Assembly: GCA_934358955.1 (NCBI GenBank) | Contig: CAKRLC010000007.1 | Coordinates: 1 to 46,193, forward strand | Length of the DNA stretch: 46,193 nucleotides | Direction: 5' to 3' | DNA from: an uncultured Roseburia sp. | GTDB lineage: Bacteria > Bacillota > Clostridia > Lachnospirales > Lachnospiraceae | In this document: positions 35,888 to 44,800 of the stretch, one piece after another | How the letters are laid out: the number at the start of each line of letters is the position of its first letter | Position numbering within the stretch: position 1 is the stretch's first letter | Program-made: the position numbers and the translations under genes | The notes under the pieces: model-generated | What the model was told of the DNA's origin: nothing | What the model saw: only the letters and a program-made list of their open reading frames with translations | The model's database searches: none

Positions 35888-35953
35888 AGGAATGTTCGGA
35901 CAGCCGCCTGTCTTTCAGACAGACCATTGTCCGCACAAACGTAACGTAATTCC

Positions 35954-35982
35954 GGTAATACGCAGCAGCAATCCGTATTACC
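35954..35982 (+). promoter_or_regulatory. Leader palindrome GGTAATACG / CGTATTACC
   Basis: Perfect 9-bp inverted repeat with an 11-base spacer, 28 bases before the start codon. It could be an RNA hairpin near the ribosome site or a binding site for a metal-sensing repressor. Zur is the obvious candidate for a COG0523 gene, but the sequence is not a clear Zur box. Confidence 0.45.
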
Positions 35983-36009
35983 CCACGATAGAAAAGGAGC
36001 GCATATATT

Positions 36010-37218
36010 ATGACAAAGATTGATATTATTTCCGGCTTCTTAGGAGCAGGAAAAACAACATTTATTAAAAAAATGATCGATGAAGTATTCAAGGGCGAGA
36101 AGATCGTTCTGATCGAGAATGAATTCGGGGAAGTCGGAATTGACGGCGGTTTCTTAAAAGACGCAGGAATCGAGATCACAGAGATGAATTCCGGTTGTAT
36201 CTGCTGTTCTCTGGTAGGAGATTTTGGTAAAAACCTTCATGAGGTCATTGACAAATATCATCCGGACCGCATCCTCATCGAGCCATCCGGAGTTGGTAAA
36301 TTATCCGATGTTATGAAGTCTGTTATTGATATTGAAAAAGACGAAGATGTAAAATTAAACGGTCTTGTTACAGTTGTAAATGCATTAAAAGCAAGCAAAC
36401 AGATGAAGGCTTTCGGTGAGTTCTTCAATAACCAGATCGAATATGCAACAGTTGTTGTATTAAGCAGAAGCCAGAATGCAACACCGGAGCAGTTAGAACT
36501 CTGCGTAAAACAGATCCAGGCTTTAAATCCAAAGGCAGCGATCATTACAACAGCATGGGATGCAATCAAGGGCGAGCAGATTTTAAAAGTAATCGAAGGA
36601 GCAGATTCTCTTGAGATGAAATTAATGGCAGAGCAGCATGCCAAAGAAGAAGCAGAAGAGCATGAGCATGAACATCATCATGACCACGACGAGCATGAGC
36701 ATGAACATCATCATGATCACGACGAGCACGAGCATGAGCACGAACACCATCACGATCACGACGACCACGAGCATCATCATGACCACGATGAGAACTGCAC
36801 CTGCGGATGTCATGACCATGACCACGACGAGCATGAGCATGAACATCATCATGATCACGACGAGCACGAGCATGAGCACCATCATGAACATGATGAGAAC
36901 TGCACCTGTGGTTGCCATGACCATCATCATCACCATCATGCAGACGAAGTATTTACAAGCTGGGGCAAAGAGACTCCTCATAAATTTACAAAAGAAAAGA
37001 TTGAAGAAGTATTAAAGACACTCAGCGAGACAGAAGATTACGGTACGATCCTGCGTGCAAAAGGTATGGTAGAAGACGTGAACGGCTCCTGGATTTATTT
37101 TGATATGGTTCCGGGCGAGTATGAGCTCCGCGACGGGGAACCGGATTACACAGGACGTCTCTGTGTCATCGGCTGCAACATTGATGAACACAGATTAGAA
37201 GAATTATTCGGAATTTAA
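36010..37218 (+). CDS. COG0523/CobW-family GTPase with long His-rich insert (metal chaperone)
   Basis: 402-residue P-loop GTPase of the CobW/YciC/ZNG1 family that delivers metal, usually zinc, to target proteins. It has Walker A GFLGAGKTT (residues 10-18), ENEFGEVGID, and the metal site NSGCICCSL (CxCC, about 60-68). Its most striking part is the insert at about 218-310: repeated HEHEHHHDHDEHE units with more than 40 histidines, interrupted twice by ENCTCGCHD. The CobW C-terminal domain follows (TILRAKGMVEDVNGSWIYFD, IGCNIDEHRLEELF). The insert looks like a metal-storage or buffering module. Ribosome site AAAGGAG. A second COG0523 gene follows after 19 bp. Confidence 0.92.
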   Translation: MTKIDIISGFLGAGKTTFIKKMIDEVFKGEKIVLIENEFGEVGIDGGFLKDAGIEITEMNSGCICCSLVGDFGKNLHEVIDKYHPDRILIEPSGVGKLSDVMKSVIDIEKDEDVKLNGLVTVVNALKASKQMKAFGEFFNNQIEYATVVVLSRSQNATPEQLELCVKQIQALNPKAAIITTAWDAIKGEQILKVIEGADSLEMKLMAEQHAKEEAEEHEHEHHHDHDEHEHEHHHDHDEHEHEHEHHHDHDDHEHHHDHDENCTCGCHDHDHDEHEHEHHHDHDEHEHEHHHEHDENCTCGCHDHHHHHHADEVFTSWGKETPHKFTKEKIEEVLKTLSETEDYGTILRAKGMVEDVNGSWIYFDMVPGEYELRDGEPDYTGRLCVIGCNIDEHRLEELFGI

Positions 37219-37237
37219 GATAAAGAAAGGATATGCA

Positions 37238-38179
37238 ATGAACGAAATACCAGTATATGTATTTACCGGTTTTATGGACAGCGGCAAGACATCCCTTGTC
37301 AAAGATACGCTTTTTGCGCAGGGCTTTGCAAAAGAAGGAAAAAGTCTTGTGATCTGCTGTGAAGACGGTGATGTGGAATTTTCTGACGAAGAGCTTGCAA
37401 AAAACAATGTGAAGCTTGTTATGGTAGAAAATGAGGAAGATTTTACAGAAGACTTCTTAAATAAAATCAATGCGGAGTATCAGCCGGAGCAGGTTTTCTT
37501 AGAATACAACGGAACCTGGCAGGTCGGACCGCTTTTTGAGATGACATTGCCGAAGCACTGGATGATCGTGCAGCAGCTCGCCACAGTTGATGCGACAACC
37601 TTTGACATGTACCTTGCAAATATGCGGGCTATGATCATGGAACAGCTGTTTTCCGCAGACGTTGTGATCTTTAACCGCTGTGATGACAGCACAGACAAAG
37701 GCAAATACCGCAGAAATGTCAAGGCATTAAACCGCAAAGCACAGCTTGTATACGAGAGAGCCGATGGAAGTCTTGATGAGAGACCGGAAGAACTTCCGTT
37801 TGATATCAGCGCAGATGAGATCGAGATCTCAGATGCAGATTATGCAATCTGGTACATGGATTGTCAGGAGAATCCGAAGAAATACGAAGGCAAGAAGGTT
37901 TCCTTCCTTGCACTTGTATACAATCCGGATAAGCTGAAAAAAGGAATCATGGTTCCGGGTCGTTTTGCAATGACATGCTGTGTGGAAGACGTAACCTTTA
38001 TCGGATTCAAGACAAAATACGATAAGGAAAATGAGATCCCGCACAAATCCTGGATCAACATTACCGCAGAAGTCCGCGTGGAATTTGCGAAGGAATACAG
38101 AGGAAAAGGACCGGTTCTGTATCCTGTTTCCGTGACTCCAGCAGAGAAGCCGGAAGACGAACTCGTATACTTCTCATAA
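37238..38179 (+). CDS. COG0523-type GTPase with YcgQ-like (TIGR03943) C-terminal domain
   Basis: 313 residues. The N-terminal half is a CobW-like P-loop domain (VFTGFMDSGKTSL, VICCEDGDVEFSDEEL) that lacks the CxCC metal motif. It keeps an FLEYNGTWQ segment in place of the usual EPSG block. From about residue 190 the sequence changes to a different domain, with KKVSFLALVYNPDKL, FAMTCCVEDVTFIGF and SWINITAEVRVEF, resembling the C-terminal part of YcgQ proteins encoded next to YciC and the permease YcgR in zinc-regulated operons. The fusion suggests that the GTPase acts with an exported or membrane metal-handling partner. The domain call is by eye and should be treated as probable. Confidence 0.8.
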   Translation: MNEIPVYVFTGFMDSGKTSLVKDTLFAQGFAKEGKSLVICCEDGDVEFSDEELAKNNVKLVMVENEEDFTEDFLNKINAEYQPEQVFLEYNGTWQVGPLFEMTLPKHWMIVQQLATVDATTFDMYLANMRAMIMEQLFSADVVIFNRCDDSTDKGKYRRNVKALNRKAQLVYERADGSLDERPEELPFDISADEIEISDADYAIWYMDCQENPKKYEGKKVSFLALVYNPDKLKKGIMVPGRFAMTCCVEDVTFIGFKTKYDKENEIPHKSWINITAEVRVEFAKEYRGKGPVLYPVSVTPAEKPEDELVYFS

Positions 38180-38195
38180 AAAAAGAAAAAAGGTG

Positions 38196-38224
38196 TTGAC
38201 AAAGCTGCGTTAATGTATTAAAGT
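38196..38224 (+). promoter_or_regulatory. Promoter of the T-box transcript
   Basis: TTGACA (38196-38201), 17-base spacer, TAAAGT (38219-38224), just upstream of the T-box leader. Confidence 0.65.
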
Positions 38225-38234
38225 AACACCATAA

Positions 38235-38524
38235 AGAAAAACCGTTGAGAAAGAGTAGTAAGTAATCTGCTGATATCACAGAGAGCTGCAGGTGGTGGGA
38301 TTGCAGTATGGATCATTTTACTGAATGGACTTTCGAGGGTGACCTGAACAGGATGCATCGGATACGAAGCATGTATCTGCAGTAGGAGTTACCGGGAACC
38401 GAACCCGTTATCAATCAGGCATGTATGATAGTACATGAGAGAGTGGACCTTATGGTCAAGATGAGTGGTACCGCGATAATAAGATTTTATTACCGTCTCA
38501 AGCAATAGCTTGAGGCGGTTTTTT
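38235..38524 (+). promoter_or_regulatory. T-box riboswitch, tryptophan specifier
   Basis: Classic T-box leader. The stem I region begins near GAAAGAGTAG and holds AGAGAGCTGCAGG. The specifier is TGG at 38326-38328 in the context CTGAATGGAC. The conserved T-box core TGGTACCGCG is at 38466-38475, followed by the terminator (CCGTCTCAAGC / GCTTGAGGCGG, then T bases, 38493-38524). Uncharged tRNA-Trp should pair at TGG and at the T-box bulge and allow read-through. It controls the downstream three-gene importer, making the substrate tryptophan. Confidence 0.93.
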
Positions 38525-38534
38525 ATGTAATAAG

Positions 38535-38588
38535 ATTCTGGTGCTAAAAAATCTGCTAATGTAAATGCAGGTCTTTTAATAACTGAAT
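38535..38588. repeat. Vestigial palindromic element
   Basis: 54-bp remnant with ends ATTCTGGTGCTAAAAAATCTGC and GCAGGTCTTTTAATAACTGAAT, complementary at roughly two-thirds of positions. All internal hairpins are lost. It lies between the T-box terminator and the transporter gene. Confidence 0.5.
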
Positions 38589-38688
38589 TCGAATAAATAC
38601 ATAAAAATGTTCTGCGGGGATATCACAGCTCTGCTATGAAAAACGGATTTCTTTCAAAAACATTCATTAAAATTTGGAGGAAAAAACA

Positions 38689-39783
38689 ATGAAAAGAAAA
38701 ATGATGACAGCAGTATTAGCAATGGCAATGGTAACAGCAATGATCAGCGGATGCGGAAGCAGCGCACAGACAGCAGATCAGGGCACATCAGAAAATGCAG
38801 CACAGACAGAAGCCGCAACAGAGGCTAAGACAGAAAACACAGCAGATGGCGCTGTATACAAGGTTGGTATTGTACAGTACGTGGATGACGCATCCTTAAA
38901 TCAGATTGAAAAAGCGATCGAGGCAGAATTGGATGCAAAAGGAGCAGAACTGGGTGTAACCTTTGATTACGCAGATTATACTTACAATGGTCAGGCAGAT
39001 TCTTCTGTATTAAACCAGATCGCAGCAGATCTTGTAGCAGATGGCGTGGATATGATCATTCCGATCGCAACACCGGCAGCTATGATCATGCAGAATGCAA
39101 CAGAAGATAATCAGATCCCGGTTGTATTTTCCGCAGTTTCAGATCCGGTCGGCGCAGGACTGGTTGCAGATATAAGTGCTCCTGGAGCAAATATCACAGG
39201 AACTTCCGATGCAATCGACGTATCACAGATCATGGATTTTATTACAGCAGCAAATCCGGATACAGCAAAGATCGGTCTTTTATATGATAAGAGCCAGGAT
39301 TCTTCCGCAAGTGCGATCGAGGCAGCCAAGGCTTATTGTGATGAGAACGGAATCGCTTATGTAGAAAAAACAGGAACAACAAGCGGTGAGATCCAGGCAG
39401 CAGCAGATGCACTTGTCGCAGAAGGCGTAGATGCGGTATTTACACCACAGGATAACACCGTCATGACAGCAGAGCTTGCTATTTTTGAAAAATTCATTGA
39501 TGCAGGTATCCCACATTACACAAGTGCAGATTCCTTTGCATTAAATGGTGCATTCCTCGGATATGGTGTGAATTATGAGACACTTGGAACAAAAACAGCA
39601 GACATGGCAGCTGAAATCCTTGCAAACGGTGCAGATCCTGCTACAATGGCAGTAGAGACATTAGACAGCGGTATTGTTACCGTCAATACTGAGACAGCAG
39701 AAGCATTGGGAATTGATTACTCCGTATTCAAGGATATGTGTTCTGAACTGATCGAAACAGTAACAGCAGAGGAGTTTAAATAA
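38689..39783 (+). CDS. trpX: Tryptophan ABC transporter substrate-binding lipoprotein (TrpX)
   Basis: 364-residue lipoprotein of the ABC substrate-binding family PF04392. The signal has the lipobox ISGCGSS. The binding domain begins YKVGIVQYVDDASLNQ and includes IPIATPAAMIMQNATEDNQIPVV (split), FSAVSDPVGAGLV and IGLLYDKSQDSSASAI. The start is the ATG 8 bases after TTGGAGGA rather than the alternative five codons upstream. The Trp T-box ahead of it matches the predicted TrpXYZ tryptophan importers of Firmicutes. Confidence 0.92.
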   Translation: MKRKMMTAVLAMAMVTAMISGCGSSAQTADQGTSENAAQTEAATEAKTENTADGAVYKVGIVQYVDDASLNQIEKAIEAELDAKGAELGVTFDYADYTYNGQADSSVLNQIAADLVADGVDMIIPIATPAAMIMQNATEDNQIPVVFSAVSDPVGAGLVADISAPGANITGTSDAIDVSQIMDFITAANPDTAKIGLLYDKSQDSSASAIEAAKAYCDENGIAYVEKTGTTSGEIQAAADALVAEGVDAVFTPQDNTVMTAELAIFEKFIDAGIPHYTSADSFALNGAFLGYGVNYETLGTKTADMAAEILANGADPATMAVETLDSGIVTVNTETAEALGIDYSVFKDMCSELIETVTAEEFK

Positions 39784-39786
39784 GCT

Positions 39787-40749
39787 ATGGGTTCTATCAT
39801 TACCTTATCTATCGTGCAGAGTGCATTAGAGCTTGGTTTTATCTATGCACTTGTTGCACTGGCATTATTCATTTCATTCAGTATTTTAAACATTGCGGAT
39901 TTATCTACAGACGGCTGCTTTACCTTAGGGTGCGCCGTCTGCGCGTCCGTTACGATCGCAGGACATCCGGTGCTGGCATTATTTGCAGCGATGGCAGCAG
40001 GCATCTGCTCCGGTTTTATCACTGCTTTCCTTCAGACCAAAATGGGCATCCAGTCCATCTTAGCAGGAATTATTGTAAATACCGGATTGTATACGATCAA
40101 TATTGCAGTTATGGGCTTCTCATCCAATATGAACCTTTTTAACTGCGATTCCGTGTTCACCTGGGCAAAAACAGCGATCGGCGGCACCTGGTATAAGCTG
40201 ATCGTGGCAGCGGTGATCGTTGTACTTGTGGGAATCCTCATTTCCTTTTTCTTAAATACAAGACTGGGACTTTCCATCCGTGCGACTGGTGATAATCCGG
40301 ATATGGTGCGCGCGTCCAGTATTAATACAAGCGCGATGATCACGATCGGACTGTGTGTGGCAAATGCGCTGACCGGTTTGTCTGGCGGACTGTTAGCACA
40401 GTATCAGAAATCCTGCGACATCAACCTCGGAACCGGAATGGTGACGATCGCACTTGCCAGCCTTATCATCGGGGAATCTCTGATCGGCAAAGGCAGTATG
40501 TTAAAACGGGTTGCTGGCGTTATCATAGGAAGCTGCCTCTATCGTTTTATTGTGGCAGTGGCACTTCGCCTGAACGTTCCGGCAGAATGTTTAAAGCTTG
40601 TTTCCGCTGTTATCGTAGCAGTTGCGATCGCATTCCCATATCTGAAAAAACAGGCAGAATTCTACCGTCAGAAACGTGCGGCAAAAGCACAGAATCAGAT
40701 TTATATCAGAGAGATCATGAAAAATGACAGTGAAGGAGGGGACAGATAA
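39787..40749 (+). CDS. trpY: Tryptophan ABC transporter permease (TrpY)
   Basis: 320-residue membrane permease (COG4120 type) with about eight hydrophobic segments, opening IVQSALELGFIYALVALALF. The conserved LGLSIRATGDNPDMVRASSIN block is present (split around residues 160-180), resembling branched-chain-type permeases. It starts 4 bp after the trpX stop, and its stop codon overlaps the ATPase start (TAATG), which indicates translational coupling. Confidence 0.9.
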   Translation: MGSIITLSIVQSALELGFIYALVALALFISFSILNIADLSTDGCFTLGCAVCASVTIAGHPVLALFAAMAAGICSGFITAFLQTKMGIQSILAGIIVNTGLYTINIAVMGFSSNMNLFNCDSVFTWAKTAIGGTWYKLIVAAVIVVLVGILISFFLNTRLGLSIRATGDNPDMVRASSINTSAMITIGLCVANALTGLSGGLLAQYQKSCDINLGTGMVTIALASLIIGESLIGKGSMLKRVAGVIIGSCLYRFIVAVALRLNVPAECLKLVSAVIVAVAIAFPYLKKQAEFYRQKRAAKAQNQIYIREIMKNDSEGGDR

Positions 40750-41579
40750 TGGCAGAGAAAAACGCAATGCTTGTAATGCGCGATGTCAGCAAAACATTCA
40801 ATCCGGGAACTGTAAATGAAAAATGTGCACTGAAAAATCTAAATCTTTCCTTGAAAAAGGGAGATTTTGCAACGATCGTAGGAAGTAACGGTGCAGGAAA
40901 ATCAACCTTATTTAATGCGATCACAGGCGCCTTTTTTGCAGATAAAGGCCTGATCCTGTTAGATGGTGAGGATATCACCTATCAGAGAGAGCATGTGAGG
41001 AGCAAGGTGATCGGACATCTGTTCCAGGATCCGTTAAAGGGCACAGCACCGCATATGACGATCGAAGAAAATATGGCACTTGCATATCTTCGTACAACGA
41101 CTTCCAAAAACGCGTACTTCAGCCGGATCAAAGCATCCGACAAAAAGAAGTTCAGAGAGCAGCTTGCACTGCTTGACATGGGGCTTGAGGATCGCATGAA
41201 GCAGCCTGTCGGACTGCTGTCCGGAGGACAGAGACAGGCACTTACACTTCTGATGGCAACGATGGTAACACCGAAGATTTTGCTGTTAGATGAACATACG
41301 GCGGCACTCGATCCGGCAACCGCAGAAAAAGTGCTGAACCTGACGAAAAAGATCGTATCCGAGCAGAATATTACCTGCCTGATGGTCACACATAACATGC
41401 ACCAGGCGTTAGAGCTTGGAAACCGTACCTTAATGATGGATTCCGGAAATATCGTGCTGGATATCGAAGGGGCAGAACGTGAGAAAATGACCGTGGATGA
41501 CCTGCTTGGACAATTCGCTCTCCGCGCAGGCAAAGAATTGGATAATGACCGCATCTTATTTTCAAAAGTAGAAAAATAA
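40749..41579 (+). CDS. trpZ: Tryptophan ABC transporter ATPase (TrpZ)
   Basis: 276-residue ABC ATPase of COG1101 type: Walker A VGSNGAGKST, Q-loop HLFQDPLKGT, signature LLSGGQRQALTLLMA, Walker B ILLLDEHTAALDP with the His variation after DE that is typical of this group, and switch VTHNMHQALE. It completes the T-box-controlled importer. A strong terminator follows. Confidence 0.92.
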   Translation: MAEKNAMLVMRDVSKTFNPGTVNEKCALKNLNLSLKKGDFATIVGSNGAGKSTLFNAITGAFFADKGLILLDGEDITYQREHVRSKVIGHLFQDPLKGTAPHMTIEENMALAYLRTTTSKNAYFSRIKASDKKKFREQLALLDMGLEDRMKQPVGLLSGGQRQALTLLMATMVTPKILLLDEHTAALDPATAEKVLNLTKKIVSEQNITCLMVTHNMHQALELGNRTLMMDSGNIVLDIEGAEREKMTVDDLLGQFALRAGKELDNDRILFSKVEK

Positions 41580-41632
41580 GGCAGGGAATAAGAAGCTGTT
41601 TTGGCAGCGCCATGAAGTTAAGAGAATGAACC

Positions 41633-41668
41633 AAGATCCCGGTATTCGAAAGAATACCGGGATCTTTT
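41633..41668 (+). terminator. Terminator after trpZ
   Basis: Perfect 15-bp stem AAGATCCCGGTATTC / GAATACCGGGATCTT with a GAAA loop, ending in TTTT. Confidence 0.92.
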
Positions 41669-41691
41669 GCGTTCCTGTGCCTAAAAAAATG

Positions 41692-41744
41692 TTTCCAATG
41701 TCGGAAAGTATGCTATAATACAAATGTTAATATGTTCGGAAAGT
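41692..41744 (+). promoter_or_regulatory. Promoter with flanking TCGGAAAGT repeats, ahead of the giant pilin-like gene
   Basis: Extended -10 TGCTATAAT (TATAAT at 41714-41719) with a weak TTTCCA at 41692. TCGGAAAGT occurs at 41701-41709 and again at 41736-41744. TTTCC/GGAAA (41692-41707) also form an inverted repeat. The repeats flank the -10 and could be activator or repressor sites. The leader to 41880 contains ATAAGAC/GTCTTAT (41795-41801, 41840-41846). I checked it against c-di-GMP riboswitches and did not see their conserved motifs. Confidence 0.5.
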
Positions 41745-41880
41745 TTACTTTTTTATAGAAAGCATGCTTACGGGTGGGACATAACGACTGTTACATAAGA
41801 CCGTGTATGGAGAGATCCGGTGAGGTTTCTGGGAAATGCGTCTTATTTTATAAAAAGATAAAAACAGCAGGTGATTACAT

Positions 41881-44800
41881 ATGAGAAAAAATACGAAGAA
41901 AAAAGGTTTTACGCTGGTAGAATTAGTAATTGTTCTTGTCATACTTTCTGTCATATCTGCGATCGCAGTACCGTTTTTTATGAATTACTGGAAGAAGGCA
42001 GAGTTCCAGAAGAATGAGGCGAATGCCAAAACCGTTTATCTGGCGGCGGAATCCAGACTGACTTATTACAGGAATTCGGGTCAGTGGGAAGATTTTAAGA
42101 AAGAGATCCTGGCAGAAGGAATACCATATACGGATGCCAGTCAGGTCACTGCGGAGGTTACGGATGAGGAAGGCAACGGCTTACAGACCGTGGCGCAGAC
42201 ATCGGGAACTGACCTGAAAGGACGTATCTATGCGATCACACTGGATGCCAAAAGCCAAAGTGATAGTCAGAATGCAGACAATCCGGTATTAGAATTATTA
42301 GAGGACTATATTTATGATACAGGCTTCTTCGATGGTTCCATTGCAATCGAGATCGATGTGGAATCCGGAGAGGTTTATTCTGCGTTCTATGGAACAAAGT
42401 GCAAAGGTCTTAACTATGAAGAGCAGGACGCAGACGGTTATCTGACCATGCAGGACCGTGGCTATGAGAGCAGAAGCAAGAGACTGCTCGGCTATTATTC
42501 TACCGAAGACACGGTGAATGTTGTCAGCTTAAAGCCGAAGAAGTTAAGGATCACAACGATCAACCTGTTAAACAGCGAACAGCTTTCCCTGAACTGGTCC
42601 AGTAATGTCGGTGGAAGCCGTGATGTGAGTTATGAGATCAAATTTTATAAAAAAGACGGTGACGAGCAGTTATTCTCACTTACAATGTCCCCATATGATA
42701 TGGTGGCAACGGATGGATGGTCCGGAACGGTGGGTGGAACATCCACACTGGCGAAGTTTGCGTTGAAGGATAAAGGTGGCAAGGATTGCGGCACCTGGGC
42801 ATTCCCGGTAAACTACAGCGATAATAAGTATTCACTGGTACTGGATGCAATGATGTCGGCGGAATTGCAGGCGATGCTTAATCTGTCTCCTGACAACAAT
42901 AAAGTAGAAGCGAGAGAAAGACTTTACAGTACGAATATTACAAGGCTTGACGCAGTATCAGATGATCTTGCACAGCCGGTAAATATGTATGCGACTGTGA
43001 AGGCAGTTGCCTATGCCGGAAATAAAGGACTCGTGCTCAGCCAGGAATACCGTCCAAGCGAGGAGGTATCATCAAATGAGGCCAATTCTATGTTCGGTGA
43101 TAAATCGGATAGTTCTGCCCACAAGATGGAGATTGAGACATTCCGTCACCTGTCGAATATCCGTTACTATAAGGAAAAAACAGCAACGGAAGAAACAACA
43201 TTTGAACTTGCAAGCAGAAAAATGGACTGGGCTTCGGTTGGAACCGGTCTGTATGCGATAAAGGAAAATGGAACCGGTGTGGCAACGGAGGAAAAACTTT
43301 ACTGGATCGAGAATACTGCGGATCAGACGGTGAATTTTCCTACGATCGCATTGCTTGGCAAAAAGCAGACTCTGCAGGGAAAAGGAAATAAGACTCCGAT
43401 TGTAAATCTGAGTCTGGGAGAGACATCCATCCTTGATGATACTATGGTAACTAAAATTACTAATAATCATGGAACTTTACCGGAAGCAGATGGTAAATAC
43501 CTCGGATTATTTGCGCAGATTGCAGGAAATGTTAACGATGTGACATTCCAGGATGCGACCATAGAGCTTGGCATTGATAAGAGCAGTACTCATACGTTCA
43601 GTCGTCTGCTCGGAGTCGGCATCCTTGCAGGACGGAGCAAAGGAAATCTGGAAGAAGTTGCGGTTACGACTTCAAAAGCAATGAAACAGAAGCTGCAAGA
43701 TGAAAAAGACTTTGCAACCGTTCATGTATCTTTGAAGAATGCCGGGGCAGCGAATGATGCAGACGGAGCAGAGAAGATCGCAGCGGTCGGCGGGATCGTG
43801 GGTGTGATCGCCGGAGGTCCGGAGAAAAGCAGTGGCTCAACTACACCTGTAAAAGAATTAGAGCTTCTGGTGGGAGTAACACTTGATAAGCTGACATCCG
43901 AAGGACGTGTGATCGCGGAACTCCCGGATACCGAAGGGGTGCCGACAGACCAGAAGACTTCTCCATCAACAGAGAAGACCGCAGCAGATTATTGCTATGG
44001 TATCGGTGGTATCGCAGGATATGCATGGATTGCAAGTACCAATTCTACAAGCACATCCGGCATGGTACATTTTGGAGACTGTAAAAACCATGCAGAGGTC
44101 CGTGGTAATCTACTCACCGGTGGAATTGCAGGAACACTGCGGGGAAACCAGAAAATTATAACTAGTGGGGGATCAATTGATTATCAGATACATGCCAATA
44201 TTTTAAATTGCAGCAATGACGGACTGATCCTGTGTACGACAGAAAAAAAGGATATGAATAATAAATCCCTTTTGGGATATTACTTTGGTGGAATCGTCGG
44301 TTACGGCAAGGACATGATTTTTTACAATGCGACCAGTGCGTCCGGACGGGCTTCTGATTTTACTTATAATGAAGGCAAAAAAGGGCTGCTGCTCGGAAAC
44401 TATGTCGGAGGAATCGTCGGATACGGAGAAGACTCTGTGATCAACAGCTGCTCCACGGAGAAGGACGGATATGTTCTTGGTGCCGACTATGTCGGCGGTA
44501 TTGTCGGCGGTCTTGATGGAAGTGTACAGGATTCCATCCGCGCGGACAATACAGCTGTGAGCGTAACAACAAATGCCAATTATGTAATTGGAATGAATTA
44601 CGTCGGAGGAATCACTGGAAAGAACTCCAATAAAGTAAAGTTGCAGAATTGCGTGAACAATGGTGTCGTTGCAGGATATAAAAAATACATCGGTGGAATT
44701 GTCGGTTATAATACAAAAGAGGCAGAGATCTATGATTGTGCCAGCTATTTATCCGATTACGACGGCTCTGTTTTTAATATGATCGTAAAGACCTGGAAAG

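Noticed and set aside
36622..36981. Minus-strand open frame rich in Met and Val under the His-rich insert
   Set aside because: It is a mirror of the CAT/GAC-type codon repeats of the GTPase gene, with biased composition, no ribosome site and no family.
41745..41880. c-di-GMP riboswitch before the pilin-like gene
   Set aside because: The conserved GCAAA and GGTAGCC-type motifs of known classes are not present.
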